64,000 bases of DNA, taken from positions 1 through 64,000 of the forward strand of contig JANQJF010000118.1 of the NCBI GenBank assembly GCA_028281765.1. Reading direction: 5' to 3'. The DNA comes from Planctomycetota bacterium. GTDB lineage: Bacteria > Planctomycetota > UBA1135 > UBA2386. The notes beneath the pieces were generated by a model that worked only from the letters and a program-made list of their open reading frames with translations, had not been told where the DNA came from and did no database searches. A program made the position numbers and the translations under genes. Below are positions 35,201 through 44,766 of the stretch, in pieces. The first letter of the stretch is position 1; each line of letters opens with the position of its first letter.

Positions 35201-35815
35201 ATGGCAGAGCCAAAGACCCGAGCGACCCAGATCGAGACCTTGTTCCCGTGGCTCCTGCACTGGTCGATCGCCGATGAGCGGTTGGGCGGACATCGAAGCG
35301 ACGCGTTCGCCGTCGAGACGCCCGATGGCCTCATGCTGATCGACGCGCTGCCTCTCGAGGAGTCGCTTCAGGACCGGCTGCAGAACGTCACCGGCCTCTT
35401 TCTGACGCACGGCAATCACCAGCGCTCCGCGTGGCGCCTGCGCAGCGAGCTCGGCGCTCCGGTCTACGCACCGGCGGGGGTCGACGGTTTGGACGAGGAG
35501 CCGGACGTATGGATCGACGCGCAGGTTGCGTTACCCGGGGGATTGGGCGCCGTGCGGGCCGCAGGCTTTCACGCTGCCAACTACCTGACGTTCCGCCACG
35601 CCGACGGCACGGACGTGCTGTTCTGCGGCGACCTGATCTGCCACGACCCGGGCGGCCCGTACCGCTTCCCGGTGCAGCCGGGCTACTTCGATCGGGCGGG
35701 CGGTGACGACGATGTGCGGCGTCTCCTCGACATGCCGCTGAGCGCGTTGTGCGCCGCGCACGCCGTGCCGACCGTAGACGGATGTCGCGACGCGCTGCAG
35801 ATCGCGCTCGGTTGA
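35201..35815 (+). CDS. Metallo-beta-lactamase-fold-like protein
   Basis: This encodes 204 residues with the order of an MBL fold: a strand/turn GLMLIDALPLEESL, then LFLTHGNHQRSAW, a core DVLFCGDLICHDPGG, and a final SALCAAHAV. The usual HxHxDH is degenerate (THGNHQRS), so metal binding and hydrolase activity are uncertain. The Asp in FCGDL and the His in AAHAV correspond to late ligands of the family. It follows the ABM monooxygenase by nine bases and is probably co-transcribed. Its product may act on a metabolite linked to that oxygenase. Confidence 0.7.
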   Translation: MAEPKTRATQIETLFPWLLHWSIADERLGGHRSDAFAVETPDGLMLIDALPLEESLQDRLQNVTGLFLTHGNHQRSAWRLRSELGAPVYAPAGVDGLDEEPDVWIDAQVALPGGLGAVRAAGFHAANYLTFRHADGTDVLFCGDLICHDPGGPYRFPVQPGYFDRAGGDDDVRRLLDMPLSALCAAHAVPTVDGCRDALQIALG

Positions 35816-35839
35816 GCCAAGAGCGTCGCGCGGGGGCGA

Positions 35840-37540
35840 TCAGCCGCGCTTGCCGAGTTCCCGCGGGCTCCACTTCCCGTCCTGGTCGCGATCCCAGAAG
35901 CGCAGCATCGCCTGGATGCCCTTCTGCCACTCCTCCGAACTGATCGCCCCATCCGAGTCGCGGTCCGCAATGCGGATCGCTCGCGCCGCCCGCTCGGGAG
36001 AACGGTCGCGCCGCGGACGGCGGCCCGGACTCCGACTGCGCCGCAACGCGTCCGTGACCTCGCTCGCGGACAGGGACCCGGAGGAATCCGCGTCGATGCC
36101 GGCGAAGCTGGCGGCGATCGTGCCTGCGACCTGCGCGCGATCCAGTGGAGGTCGATCCGTTTCGATGTCGATCCCGGCGGCCAAGACGTCTCGGACCACG
36201 GCGCCGCGCACCGTGCGCTCGTTCGGGCCGAACAGGTTGTGCGCGGGTTTGCCGGCTGTCTTCCCGGCGAGCTGTTCGCGCACCGACTTCTCGCGTGCTC
36301 TCGCGAACGCGACGAGACCGTCGACGTCGTCCCCGTCGCGGCCGCGCAGCCACGGATGGTTCATTCTGCGGCCGCTCAGCGCTTCGCTCGCCTCGGTCAC
36401 TGCCTTCTCGCGCTTCGCCTCGTCGGCGCGGGCCTGCGCAACAGTCGCGTCGGCCCTTCGGATCGCTTCGATCATCGACTCGGCCGAACACGGGCCGTCG
36501 ATGTACTTCGTGACGATCTCGCGGTAGCGATCTCGAAACTTCGGGATCGACAACACGCGGTGGAAGATCTCCTTCTTCGTCGGATCGAGGACGCTGAGCT
36601 CGAGATGAGGAGTGCGCGACACGCGACCGTACTCGCCCATGCTCCAGTTCATGTCCCACGGCACCCACGTGACCTTCTTCGTCTTCTTCGGAACGACGAG
36701 GTAGTAGTTGTCCGGGACGGTCAACGGACTGTCCGTGTTGATCAGGATCGCCGTCGCTGCGGTGTAGGTGAGGAAGCTCTCGACGTCCATGACGGCTTCG
36801 ATGCCTGCGGCGAACACAGCGTCGTCGGGTTCGTCGAAGAGTGCCGCCGTCTCGATCACCGCGCGCGTCAGCTCGTCCGTCGGCTCAGACTTCGGATGAT
36901 AGGACTCCTCGTAGGCGTCATTCCAAGTCGGTCCGTAGTAGCCGAGGGTCTCTCCGTTGGGCTTCAGGATCAGGCCGCCACCGAGGTGGCGCTTCAGGAA
37001 TCGCTGGTCGACCTGCTCGACGAGCGTGTAGAGCCCGATGTACGCGTCGTCGAGTTCCCCTTCCATCGTCAGGAAGACGCGACCAAACGCCGTGCGTCCC
37101 GCGACGATGCCACACGACCGATAGACCTCGTAGCTGACGGCCTCCTTGATCTGCGTGCCGTCGAGCGCGTTGCACTGCAGGTTGAGCTTCCCCATGCCGA
37201 GAAACCGCTGGCCCGACTCGAAGCGATCGAAGTCGAACTTCAGCGAACGCTTCAACGTCCCGCCGGTCGCGGCGAACGTCGCGTTGCCCTTCATCCGGAG
37301 CCCGACGTTCTTCAGCGTGTGCGCGCCGATCGTGACGTCGGCGCGGCGGTAGGGGAACTTGCCGAACATCTCCGTCGCCGAGTGGCCGCGCTCGGGAATC
37401 AGCCCGGCCCAGTCACTCTTCGCGACGCGGATGTGGATGTCCCAGATGCGGTCGAGGCCGAAGAACTCGCTCGGGTCGTCCTGAGAGACGACGGGAGCGG
37501 CGAGCAGTGCGACGGCGATAGAGCGTAGGCGGTGGATCAC
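35840..37540 (-). CDS. CotH-kinase family protein with C-terminal EF-hands
   Basis: This encodes 566 residues from GTG 37540, with a signal peptide (LRSIAVALLAAPVVSQ). The CotH region is marked by IWDIHIRVAKSDWAGL, GLRMKGNATFA, LKFDFDRFESGQRFLGM, VSYEVYRSCG, GLYTLVEQVDQRFLKR and WVPWDMNWSMGEYG. CotH is an atypical protein kinase of spore coats, and exported planctomycete members are of unknown target. The C-terminus carries at least three EF-hand-like loops: DADSSGSLSASEV, DRDSDGAISSEEW and DRDQDGKWSPREL. That implies calcium binding. A TATGCT hexamer seven bases before the GTG supports this start; an ATG at 37552 is the alternative. Confidence 0.85.
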   Translation of the reverse strand: MIHRLRSIAVALLAAPVVSQDDPSEFFGLDRIWDIHIRVAKSDWAGLIPERGHSATEMFGKFPYRRADVTIGAHTLKNVGLRMKGNATFAATGGTLKRSLKFDFDRFESGQRFLGMGKLNLQCNALDGTQIKEAVSYEVYRSCGIVAGRTAFGRVFLTMEGELDDAYIGLYTLVEQVDQRFLKRHLGGGLILKPNGETLGYYGPTWNDAYEESYHPKSEPTDELTRAVIETAALFDEPDDAVFAAGIEAVMDVESFLTYTAATAILINTDSPLTVPDNYYLVVPKKTKKVTWVPWDMNWSMGEYGRVSRTPHLELSVLDPTKKEIFHRVLSIPKFRDRYREIVTKYIDGPCSAESMIEAIRRADATVAQARADEAKREKAVTEASEALSGRRMNHPWLRGRDGDDVDGLVAFARAREKSVREQLAGKTAGKPAHNLFGPNERTVRGAVVRDVLAAGIDIETDRPPLDRAQVAGTIAASFAGIDADSSGSLSASEVTDALRRSRSPGRRPRRDRSPERAARAIRIADRDSDGAISSEEWQKGIQAMLRFWDRDQDGKWSPRELGKRG

Positions 37541-37577
37541 GCCACACAGCATAGCGTCGGCGGGTCGTGTGCCCTCG

Positions 37578-39263
37578 CTAAGACTCGATCGAGCGCAGCA
37601 CCTGTGCACGAGCCGCGAGCACGACCGAGATCCAGCACAGCAGGACCAGGAGCGAGGTCGCGATCAGCACGCGTTCGCCCAGGACGCGCTGCGCGATCGT
37701 GCGTTGCGGCAGGCCGATCTCGCGTTCGACGCGAACGAGCGTGGCGCGCTCCAGCTGGGTCAGCCTGCGTCCGATCCCCGCGAGCGCCATGCGACTCTCT
37801 TGTCGGAGGTACGCGCGCACCAGGCGTAAATCGATGTCTGCAGGAACGCCGACGCGTGTCATGAGGCTGACGGCAGCCCAGGTGGAGTCTTCGAACGACG
37901 TCGCGAACTCTTCGGGGTCCGACGTGAAGCCGCCCACGCTGCATGCGAACCCGCTGTGCTCCGCGACCCACTGGCGGCGCATGGCCGCGTGGATGTCGTC
38001 GCGATGCGCATCGACGAGATCCTCGCGGCCGATCCGGTCGAACAGGTGCACGCAGAGCAGCATCTCGCTGAGCGCGCGCGGTGTCGCCGGGTCGGGCCAG
38101 GTGGCTTCGATACGCGCCGCCAGGTGGTCTCGCAACGCGGGCGTCAGTTCCTGCGTAGCGCAGAGCATCCAGACCTCGTACTCGTCGTAGTCGATCATGT
38201 AGAGCTCACCATCTCTGTCGATGAGCTGCTCGACTTCGCGGGCGTTGCCGGGACGGCTCACGAGGTCTCGCCACTGCGCGTCGGTCAGGAGTCCGATCCG
38301 AGCGGCTGCGGTCCAGACCACTGGGTGCACCTTGATCTTGCGATCGGACACCGCGGTCGCGATGGCGTCGCGCATGCGCGATAGATCGGGGCGAGACGCG
38401 CCGATTCCGTCGAGTGTTTCGATCGTGGCCGCAATGTCTTCCCATCCCGACAGCTTGCCTGGATCGGCCGCGAAGTTCGCGACGTCCGCCGCGAGGTCAT
38501 CCGGGTCCGTGGCGGAGAGGCCGAGCGGATTGAGGGCCGTAGCGATGAACGCCAGCCACACCGCGGTCATGGTCAGTCCGGCGACGGAGAGCACCGAGCG
38601 ACCGCCGTACGTCCAGAGAAGGATGCCGCTCCCGGCAATTCCGAGCAGGATCACACCGGCACTCGCGCCGAGACCGATGTCCGAGTCCGCGGCGAGCGGC
38701 CCGAACGTGAAGCTCCACAGGAAGCACGCGATGAACGCGGTCGACAACAGCGACATGCCGATGCGGCCGACTTCCGATGGTGCCATCCCCGATCCGCGCA
38801 CCTGCAGCGTGAACGCGAGCATGGCGACGATCAAGAGGCCCATGAGTACGTCGATCGTGACCGTGATGCCGAACAGCCACGGCGCGACGATGATCAGGAA
38901 CGGGCCGAAGTGCAGGAGCGTCTCGATTGCGCTGCCCGCTTTCGCATCGCCGGGGCGCTTCGCGGTCGGCTTGCGTCGTCCGGCGGCACGCACTCCGGAC
39001 GTGAACGCGAGCACGCTGCCGATCAACATCAAAAACGGTAGCGACAGGATCCAACCGACACCCTTGCTCGACGACGGCGAAAACGGCAGGGCCGTCGCGG
39101 CGGCGCGCTGCCAGCGTGCGGTCGGTTGTTGCTCTCGGGAGCTCTGACGCTTCTCGATCTTGCGCTGCACGGCTTCGTCGAAGCCCTCGGGGTCGGTGCG
39201 CCGCGGCCGGAACAGGTCGAGCAGATCGTCTTCGGCGACCATCTTGGATTCGTCCTGATTCAT
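37578..39263 (-). CDS. Multi-pass membrane protein, partner of the adjacent sigma factor
   Basis: This encodes 561 residues. The N-terminal 70 residues are cytoplasmic and charged, with DDLLDLFRPRRTDPEGFDEAV, a style often seen in sigma-linked membrane regulators. About six hydrophobic segments follow (for example VGWILSLPFLMLIGSVLAF and GASAGVILLGIAGSGILLW), then a large helical domain of about 300 residues and one final membrane helix (VLIATSLLVLLCWISVVLAA). It overlaps the end of the sigma-factor gene by four bases, so the two are translationally coupled. That makes an anti-sigma or signal-input role likely, but I recognise no named domain. Confidence 0.7.
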   Translation of the reverse strand: MNQDESKMVAEDDLLDLFRPRRTDPEGFDEAVQRKIEKRQSSREQQPTARWQRAAATALPFSPSSSKGVGWILSLPFLMLIGSVLAFTSGVRAAGRRKPTAKRPGDAKAGSAIETLLHFGPFLIIVAPWLFGITVTIDVLMGLLIVAMLAFTLQVRGSGMAPSEVGRIGMSLLSTAFIACFLWSFTFGPLAADSDIGLGASAGVILLGIAGSGILLWTYGGRSVLSVAGLTMTAVWLAFIATALNPLGLSATDPDDLAADVANFAADPGKLSGWEDIAATIETLDGIGASRPDLSRMRDAIATAVSDRKIKVHPVVWTAAARIGLLTDAQWRDLVSRPGNAREVEQLIDRDGELYMIDYDEYEVWMLCATQELTPALRDHLAARIEATWPDPATPRALSEMLLCVHLFDRIGREDLVDAHRDDIHAAMRRQWVAEHSGFACSVGGFTSDPEEFATSFEDSTWAAVSLMTRVGVPADIDLRLVRAYLRQESRMALAGIGRRLTQLERATLVRVEREIGLPQRTIAQRVLGERVLIATSLLVLLCWISVVLAARAQVLRSIES

Positions 39264-39775
39264 TGTGCAGCTCCGACGCGCTCGGCGCGGTTGACGTGGT
39301 CGCGCAACTTCTGTCGCGCTTCGTAGAGGCGTCGTTCGACGGCCTTCTTGGTGATGCCGAGCAGCGCGGCGACGTGGGCAGGGGGCGAGTCCTCGAGGTA
39401 GCGCATGCGCACGACCTCCTGTTGTCCGGGCGGCAGCTTGGCGATCGCTTCGTCGAGCGCCTCGAGGCGCGGGTCGACCGGGGGTGGTGGATCCGCGGCG
39501 AGATCTTCGTGCAGCTCCTGGGTTCGGCGCCGGCGTCGTCGTCGGGAGTCCGCGCCGTGCAGGCGCAGGGCGATTCCGCGCAGCCACGCGCCGGCCGCCT
39601 TCAGGTTGTTCGGGGAGCCTTGGAAGCGCGACCAGGAGAGCCAGCCTTCGGCGAACGTGTCCTGCGCGAGCTCCTCCGCTCGGCCCCAGTCGGCACCCCG
39701 GGAGACCAGAAGCCCGATCAGCGGACCGCGGAAGGTGCGGGTCCAGTGATCGAGGTCGGGGCCGGGTGGGGTCAT
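39260..39775 (-). CDS. ECF-type RNA polymerase sigma factor
   Basis: This encodes 171 residues. Region 2 is seen as LIGLLVSRGADWGRAEELAQDTFAEGWLSW and LKAAGAWLRGIALRLHGADSRRRRRRR. Region 4 is seen as AIAKLPPGQQEVVRMRYLED, then SPPAHVAALLGITKKAVERRLYEARQKLR. The run of seven arginines between the two regions is unusually basic. Its last codons overlap the start of the membrane protein at 39263, giving a sigma/regulator pair. The 39776-40117 region upstream contains the divergent control region with no additional gene I can support. Confidence 0.85.
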   Translation of the reverse strand: MTPPGPDLDHWTRTFRGPLIGLLVSRGADWGRAEELAQDTFAEGWLSWSRFQGSPNNLKAAGAWLRGIALRLHGADSRRRRRRRTQELHEDLAADPPPPVDPRLEALDEAIAKLPPGQQEVVRMRYLEDSPPAHVAALLGITKKAVERRLYEARQKLRDHVNRAERVGAAQ

Positions 39776-40117
39776 GGGGGGGATTGTCCGGAGGGGGGCT
39801 CAGCCCCCATGGGTTTTCGGGTTTTGTCGGCCCGGGCGGCGATGCCGCGATTCTCGAGTGCGTTCGCAATCCGGACGGCGGTGTGTTCGTGATCCGGACT
39901 CGATCGGTGCCACGCGTTTCGGATCGCGGGATTCTCGCGGAGATCCGCATCGGACCGCGGGAGCGAGATCGGTCCCGAGGTGCGTGGAATCAATGCGCAG
40001 AGGCTGGTTCCTCGCTCGGGCCTCTCCGTGGCCGGTCCCCGGACCGGGATTCGCGGTTCGTCCGGGCGCGCTTCTTGCGCCTACCCCTCGCGAACTCCGA
40101 CCTCCGCGAGAACCACG

Positions 40118-41047
40118 ATGAAACCAATCCTTGTCTTGGCCCTGGCTGTCCCGCTGATCGCGACCGGTTTGACCGGGCAGTCGTGCGTCAATCCGTGCGT
40201 GTCCTCCCACTGGGGCGACAACCTGGTCAGCACGCAGTTCCTTCCGACGACGTTCGCGATCCGTGTCCCGGGACTCCCGCAGGACGACGTGATCTGCCAG
40301 GTCGAGTTCTTCTGCAAGACGCGCAGCTCGCAGCCGGTGTCGATGCCGGTGTGGATCTACGACCGCGGGCCGTCGGGTGCGCCGCAGTCACAGATCGGCG
40401 CGGGCACGATGTTCGTCGGCACGAGCGTGGGCGCGTACACCGCTTCGGTGCAGGCGCCGGTCCAAGCGAACACTGACTTCTTCGTCGTGTTCGACAACGC
40501 GATCGGAGACCTGACGCCGCCGGTCGCCGGATTCGGCGGCTTCGGAAACGATCCCGCGCAAGAGCACTGGCACACCGGCCCCAACTGGGCCGGCCCGCAT
40601 TTCAGTGGTCGATACATCTACCGGCTCTACTGCAGCAGCGGCACGACGGAGGCGTCGTTCTCTACGGTCGGCCAGGGTTGTCCAGGCGGCAATGGTGTGC
40701 CGCTGATCGGCACGTTCGGCAGTCCCCTGATCGGCGAGACGGTCCAGGTCACGCTCACCCAAGCGCCGGCCCAGACGATGGCCGTGTTCTTCATGGGGTT
40801 CACGCCGAACCTGATCGATCTCGGCGTGCTCGGTGCGCCCGGTTGCGTGCTCGAGCAGGACGTCGTCTTCGCGCATAGCACGACGACCGGATCCACCGGC
40901 GCCGTGGCCTACCCGTTGGCGCTTCCGAACAACGCGACGCTGGTCGGCATACCGATTCGCGCGCAGTGGACCGCCGTCGATCCGGGCGCGAACGCGCTCG
41001 GACTCATCTTCACCCCCGGCGGCATTCTGACCATCGGCGACTTCTGA
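40118..41047 (+). CDS. Secreted protein with the recurrent C-terminal domain (intact copy of the 6586 pseudogene)
   Basis: This encodes 309 residues with signal peptide LVLALAVPLIATGLTGQ. The N-terminal domain (SCVNPCVSSHWGDNLVSTQF, MPVWIYDRGPSGAPQ, GNDPAQEHWHTGPNW, SGRYIYRLYC) looks like a beta-sandwich with two Cys pairs. The last 120 residues (from GQGCPGGNGVPLIG to LIFTPGGILTIGDF) are the recurrent C-terminal domain. It is the intact paralogue that exposes the frameshifts at 6586-7110. The next gene starts 11 bases after its stop, with a Shine-Dalgarno site inside the stop region, so the two form an operon. Confidence 0.75.
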   Translation: MKPILVLALAVPLIATGLTGQSCVNPCVSSHWGDNLVSTQFLPTTFAIRVPGLPQDDVICQVEFFCKTRSSQPVSMPVWIYDRGPSGAPQSQIGAGTMFVGTSVGAYTASVQAPVQANTDFFVVFDNAIGDLTPPVAGFGGFGNDPAQEHWHTGPNWAGPHFSGRYIYRLYCSSGTTEASFSTVGQGCPGGNGVPLIGTFGSPLIGETVQVTLTQAPAQTMAVFFMGFTPNLIDLGVLGAPGCVLEQDVVFAHSTTTGSTGAVAYPLALPNNATLVGIPIRAQWTAVDPGANALGLIFTPGGILTIGDF

Positions 41048-41058
41048 GGAGACAGATC

Positions 41059-42636
41059 ATGACACTTCCGAGAATCGACTCCTGCCGGTCTCTGTCGATC
41101 GGCATCTCGCTCGTCGCGACGATCGCGGCGACGCAACTCTCGGCCCAGGCCGTCCGCGAACACTGGCGGCACGACTTCCCGTCCGTGCGCCTGGTGCTCG
41201 ATCACCACAACAACATCTGCACGAACACCCGCGGGCCCGAGCTCGACTACTACGCCCGCAAGGTCGATCCGCAGGGCAACGAGCTCTGGGTCGAGAGCTA
41301 CGGCGATCCGCAGGCTCACGACCACAGCAGGTGGCTGGCGGTCGACTCCCTCGGCAACATCCTCCTGACCGGGCACCGGTCGGGTCAGGGCTTGCTGACC
41401 GTCAAGTTCGGGAACAACGGTGGTGTGCTGTGGGCGGTCCAGGACTCGACGGTCGGCGAGGGCTACCGCGTCGAAGTCGACGCGTCCGACAACGTCTACG
41501 TCGGTGCGTCCTTCGCTGGCAACGTCGTCCTGATCAAGTACGACCCGCTCGGCAACGAGCTGTGGCGGCAACAGCGCAGTTACTTCAACGACCCGCACTC
41601 GATGGCCGTGACCTCGGACGGCACTGTCGCGATGACCGGCGGTACGACCAGCTGGATGGCGACGGTCGTCTTCGACACGAACGGCAACGAGTTGTACTGG
41701 GACACGCGCCCCGGCAGCTCCGGGCAGGACGTCGCCTTCGGGCCGGACGGCTCGGTCTACGTTTGCGGCGGCGCAGTCGGACTCGCGTCACTCCTCGTGG
41801 GCTTCGACCCGAACGGCAACGAGAAGTTCGAAACGCAGAACATCGGACCGAACGGCCCGTTCGGTTACGCGGTCCGATTGGCCGTCGATTCGGCCGGGAA
41901 CGTTGCCGCCGTCGGCCACTGCAGTTCGACGACGGCGTACATGGACTGGCTGATCTACAAGGTCGACCCGGCTGGTAACGTGCTGTGGACGCGCACCTAC
42001 GACGGCTTCAGTGGCAACGACGAGTTCGCCAAGTCGGTCGCGGTCGGTCCCGAAGATTCGATCTACGTCGGTGGTTCCGGTGGTGTCTCCGGAGTGTGTT
42101 CCCCGATCCCCGGGCTCGGCGAGGTCGTACGACGATACGACGCGCAGGGCAACCTGGTCTGGCACCACGAAGAGGCCTGCGGCGGCACGATCTTCTCGAT
42201 CGTGATCGAGCGCTTCGGCGACGTCGTCATGGGCGGTGGCACGAGCTCGCTGGTCTGGATGCAGCAGCGCGACTGGATGACGCTGGGTTCGGCGCTCGCC
42301 GGCACGAACGGCGATCCCGAGCTGCACGCCGATGGCTACCTCGACAACTCGGGGCAACTCGTGATGACGGTCGACAACGCGCGGGCCTCCTCACCCGGCG
42401 TGCACATCATCGGCTTCGGGCGCAGCGACTTCCCGCTCCTCGGCGGCACGCTGGTGCCGATGCCGCAGCTCGCCGCGTCGTTCCAAACGGACGCGTTCGG
42501 CCAGGCGAACGTGTCGCTCGTGCTGCCGCACTTCCTCCCGCTCTTCACCGAGCTCTACCTGCAGTCTTGGGTGCTCGACCCGGTCGGAGCACAGGGCATC
42601 GCCGCTACGAACGCCGTGACGAAGGCGCTGCAGTAG
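41059..42636 (+). CDS. Secreted SBBP-type beta-propeller protein with the recurrent C-terminal domain
   Basis: This encodes 525 residues with signal peptide SLSIGISLVATIAATQLSAQ. It contains seven or more propeller units of the pattern V-D-x-x-G-N-x-x-x-x-G followed by K-x-D-x-x-G-N-x-L-W, for instance KVDPQGNELWVESYGDPQ, VDSLGNILLTG, KYDPLGNELW and KVDPAGNVLWTRTYDG. These are the repeats annotated as SBBP or delta-60 type. The C-terminal 110 residues are the recurrent domain. GAGGAG at 41045-41050 precedes the ATG by eight bases. Translation is probably linked to the preceding secreted protein; the shared job may be surface binding. Confidence 0.8.
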   Translation: MTLPRIDSCRSLSIGISLVATIAATQLSAQAVREHWRHDFPSVRLVLDHHNNICTNTRGPELDYYARKVDPQGNELWVESYGDPQAHDHSRWLAVDSLGNILLTGHRSGQGLLTVKFGNNGGVLWAVQDSTVGEGYRVEVDASDNVYVGASFAGNVVLIKYDPLGNELWRQQRSYFNDPHSMAVTSDGTVAMTGGTTSWMATVVFDTNGNELYWDTRPGSSGQDVAFGPDGSVYVCGGAVGLASLLVGFDPNGNEKFETQNIGPNGPFGYAVRLAVDSAGNVAAVGHCSSTTAYMDWLIYKVDPAGNVLWTRTYDGFSGNDEFAKSVAVGPEDSIYVGGSGGVSGVCSPIPGLGEVVRRYDAQGNLVWHHEEACGGTIFSIVIERFGDVVMGGGTSSLVWMQQRDWMTLGSALAGTNGDPELHADGYLDNSGQLVMTVDNARASSPGVHIIGFGRSDFPLLGGTLVPMPQLAASFQTDAFGQANVSLVLPHFLPLFTELYLQSWVLDPVGAQGIAATNAVTKALQ

Positions 42637-42654
42637 CTTGCAGACTCGATGCTG

Positions 42655-44127
42655 CTATCGGCGGTTCTTGCGCTGATCCAGCCTGGCTCCGGCGGGTGCG
42701 CGCAGCGGCATCGACATCCCGCCGCCGCTCTGCGCGAGTTCCGTGAACAGCTGCTCGCGCATCGCTTGGATCCTCTCCTGGTACGCCGGCACCGAGATCA
42801 GGTTGTGCCGTTCGATCGGGTCCGTCTGCAGGTCGTAGAAGCCATCGAGGTCCCACGTCCCGTGGGTGTAGACGTACTTGTAGCGGTCCGTGCGGATCGC
42901 GAAGAGCGTTGGCGTCGCGGGGAAGTTCCACTCCCAGTGGTACTCGTAGAGGATGTGCTCGCGCCACGGGCGGTCGTTCTGTCCGCGTAGGATCGGCAGG
43001 AACGAACGTCCGTCGAACCGCGCTCCCGGCCGCGCGACGACACCGGCGACTCCGAGCATCGTCGGCGCGATGTCGATGTTCTGGATCATCGAATCCGTTG
43101 CGCTGCCGGGTTCGATCATGCCGGGTGCCCACGCGAGCATCGGCACGCGAATCGACGTCTCGAACGCGTCGCGCTTGTCGTAGAAGCCGTGCTCGCCGAG
43201 GTGGAAGCCGTTGTCGCCCATGTAGACGACGAGCGTGTGGTCGCCGTGGCCGCTCTCACGGAGCGCGTCCATGACGCGACCGATGTTCTCGTCGAGGCTG
43301 TGCACGGCTTCCGCGTAGCCGCGGAAGAGCGCGTCGAAGTCGGGTACCGGATCCTTGTCGAACGGACCGGTCTCCATGTGGTCGATCCCGTGGATCGAGT
43401 AGCGACGCTCCTTGATCCAGCGCGGCTGCGAGCGGTAGTTCCGCTCGGTGTTGGCCATCGTCTCCGGGTAGTCGATCGCGGCCTCGGCGTAGCGGCCGCG
43501 GTGCCGCTCGGCCGGCTGGAACGGGTAGTGCACCGCCTTGAACGAGACGCACAGATAGAACGGCTGGTCGTCGTCGCGCCTCTCTTTCAGCCATTCGCCC
43601 GCGAGGTCGCTGAGCACGTCGGCGTTGTAGCCCTCGAACTGCTGGCGCTCGCCGTTGACGTTGATGACCGGGTCGAAGTAGCGACCCTGCCCCTTGAAGC
43701 TCGCCCAGTAGTCGAAGCCCGGACGCGCGCCGTCGTCGTCGTGACCCATGTGCCACTTGCCGACGTACGCCGTCCGATAGCCGGCCTTCTGCAGATACTG
43801 CGGGAAGAACGTCGTCCCCGGCGGCACCGGCCGTTGGTTGTCGACGACGCGATGGTGGTGCATGTACTGGCCGGTCAGGATCGACGCGCGGCTCGGCGAG
43901 CACAGCGACGTCGAGACGAACGCGTTCCTGATGTGCATGCCCTCGCGCGCGAGGCGGTCGAGGTTGGGCGTCTCGAGGAACTCGGGCGCCCGGTCCATGA
44001 AGCCCAGGAAGTCGAAGCGGTGGTCGTCGCTGAGCAGGAAGACGATGTTGCGCGGCTTGGCCGTGGGGGACTGCGCGGGCGCGAGCGAGCTCGCGGCGAG
44101 CAGGACTGCTAGGGAGAGGCGTGGCAT
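42655..44127 (-). CDS. Secreted sulfatase (Cys-type, formylglycine-dependent)
   Basis: This encodes 490 residues with a signal peptide (LSLAVLLAASSLAPAQ). The sulfatase active site is C-S-P-S-R at 76-80, where Cys76 would be converted to formylglycine. Metal ligands are visible at SDDH (33-36) and in VVYMGDNGFHLGEHGFYDKR; KWHMG and SFKAVHYPFQP also fit. Planctomycetes use many such enzymes to remove sulfate from marine polysaccharides. The substrate is not deducible. The universal-stress-protein gene lies upstream in the same direction with a 29-base gap, so they may be one transcript. A dedicated formylglycine-generating enzyme is not adjacent. Confidence 0.9.
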   Translation of the reverse strand: MPRLSLAVLLAASSLAPAQSPTAKPRNIVFLLSDDHRFDFLGFMDRAPEFLETPNLDRLAREGMHIRNAFVSTSLCSPSRASILTGQYMHHHRVVDNQRPVPPGTTFFPQYLQKAGYRTAYVGKWHMGHDDDGARPGFDYWASFKGQGRYFDPVINVNGERQQFEGYNADVLSDLAGEWLKERRDDDQPFYLCVSFKAVHYPFQPAERHRGRYAEAAIDYPETMANTERNYRSQPRWIKERRYSIHGIDHMETGPFDKDPVPDFDALFRGYAEAVHSLDENIGRVMDALRESGHGDHTLVVYMGDNGFHLGEHGFYDKRDAFETSIRVPMLAWAPGMIEPGSATDSMIQNIDIAPTMLGVAGVVARPGARFDGRSFLPILRGQNDRPWREHILYEYHWEWNFPATPTLFAIRTDRYKYVYTHGTWDLDGFYDLQTDPIERHNLISVPAYQERIQAMREQLFTELAQSGGGMSMPLRAPAGARLDQRKNRR

Positions 44128-44156
44128 AGGAGCGGTCGCGAAAGCGTAGTCGCCGC

Positions 44157-44582
44157 TCACTCCGACCGCAGCACCAGCACCGGACACGACGCGCGCCGCA
44201 GCACGCGTTCTGTGACAGACCCGAGCACGAGCCGCTGAATCCCCGACCGCCCGTGCGACGGCATCACGATCAGGTCGCAGCCGAGCTCCTGGGCCGCGGC
44301 GACAATTTCGTCGCCCGCGTCGCCGGTGCGGACCAGCGAGTTCGCGTCGCCCGCGATGCGTTCGACGGCCGCGTGGAGTGTCTGTTCGGCGGCGCTCTCC
44401 CGGCCTTTCGCATCGAACGCTTCTCGGATGAACTCCGCTTCACTCGCGAGGCTCGGGAGCACGTGAATCACGTGCACGTGCGACGGTGAGTCTACCAGCG
44501 TGAGCGCCTCCTCGAGCGCGAGCGTGCACGCGGCGGAGAAGTCGAAGGGGACGAGAACGGACTTCCGGGCGGGCCAAGCCAT
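44157..44582 (-). CDS. Universal stress protein (UspA family)
   Basis: This encodes 141 residues with the single-domain USP fold. It begins with VLVPFDFSAACTLALEEAL and has HVHVIHVLP. It ends with DLIVMPSHGRSGIQRLVLGS and TERVLRRASCPVLVLR. The GRSG...GS loop (111-122) is the ATP-binding signature, so this is the nucleotide-binding type. USPs act in dormancy and stress survival. It begins at the ATG at 44582 and precedes the sulfatase gene closely. The upstream 44583-45263 stretch is non-coding and contains a large inverted-repeat element. Confidence 0.85.
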   Translation of the reverse strand: MAWPARKSVLVPFDFSAACTLALEEALTLVDSPSHVHVIHVLPSLASEAEFIREAFDAKGRESAAEQTLHAAVERIAGDANSLVRTGDAGDEIVAAAQELGCDLIVMPSHGRSGIQRLVLGSVTERVLRRASCPVLVLRSE

Positions 44583-44766
44583 CTCCGCATCTTCGTGTCG
44601 AAGGATCGGGGAGGCAAGGCTTCCTCGGCTCTCGCGTCTCAGTATCCGCCGGCCGTCATCTGGACACCGCTCGACGCGTTTCATGCCGTTCCGCGTTGGC
44701 GCGGTTGAGCGTAGGCAGTGGACGCATCTGGTTTTTCGAGCAGTCATGGGCCAACCGGAGACTTGG

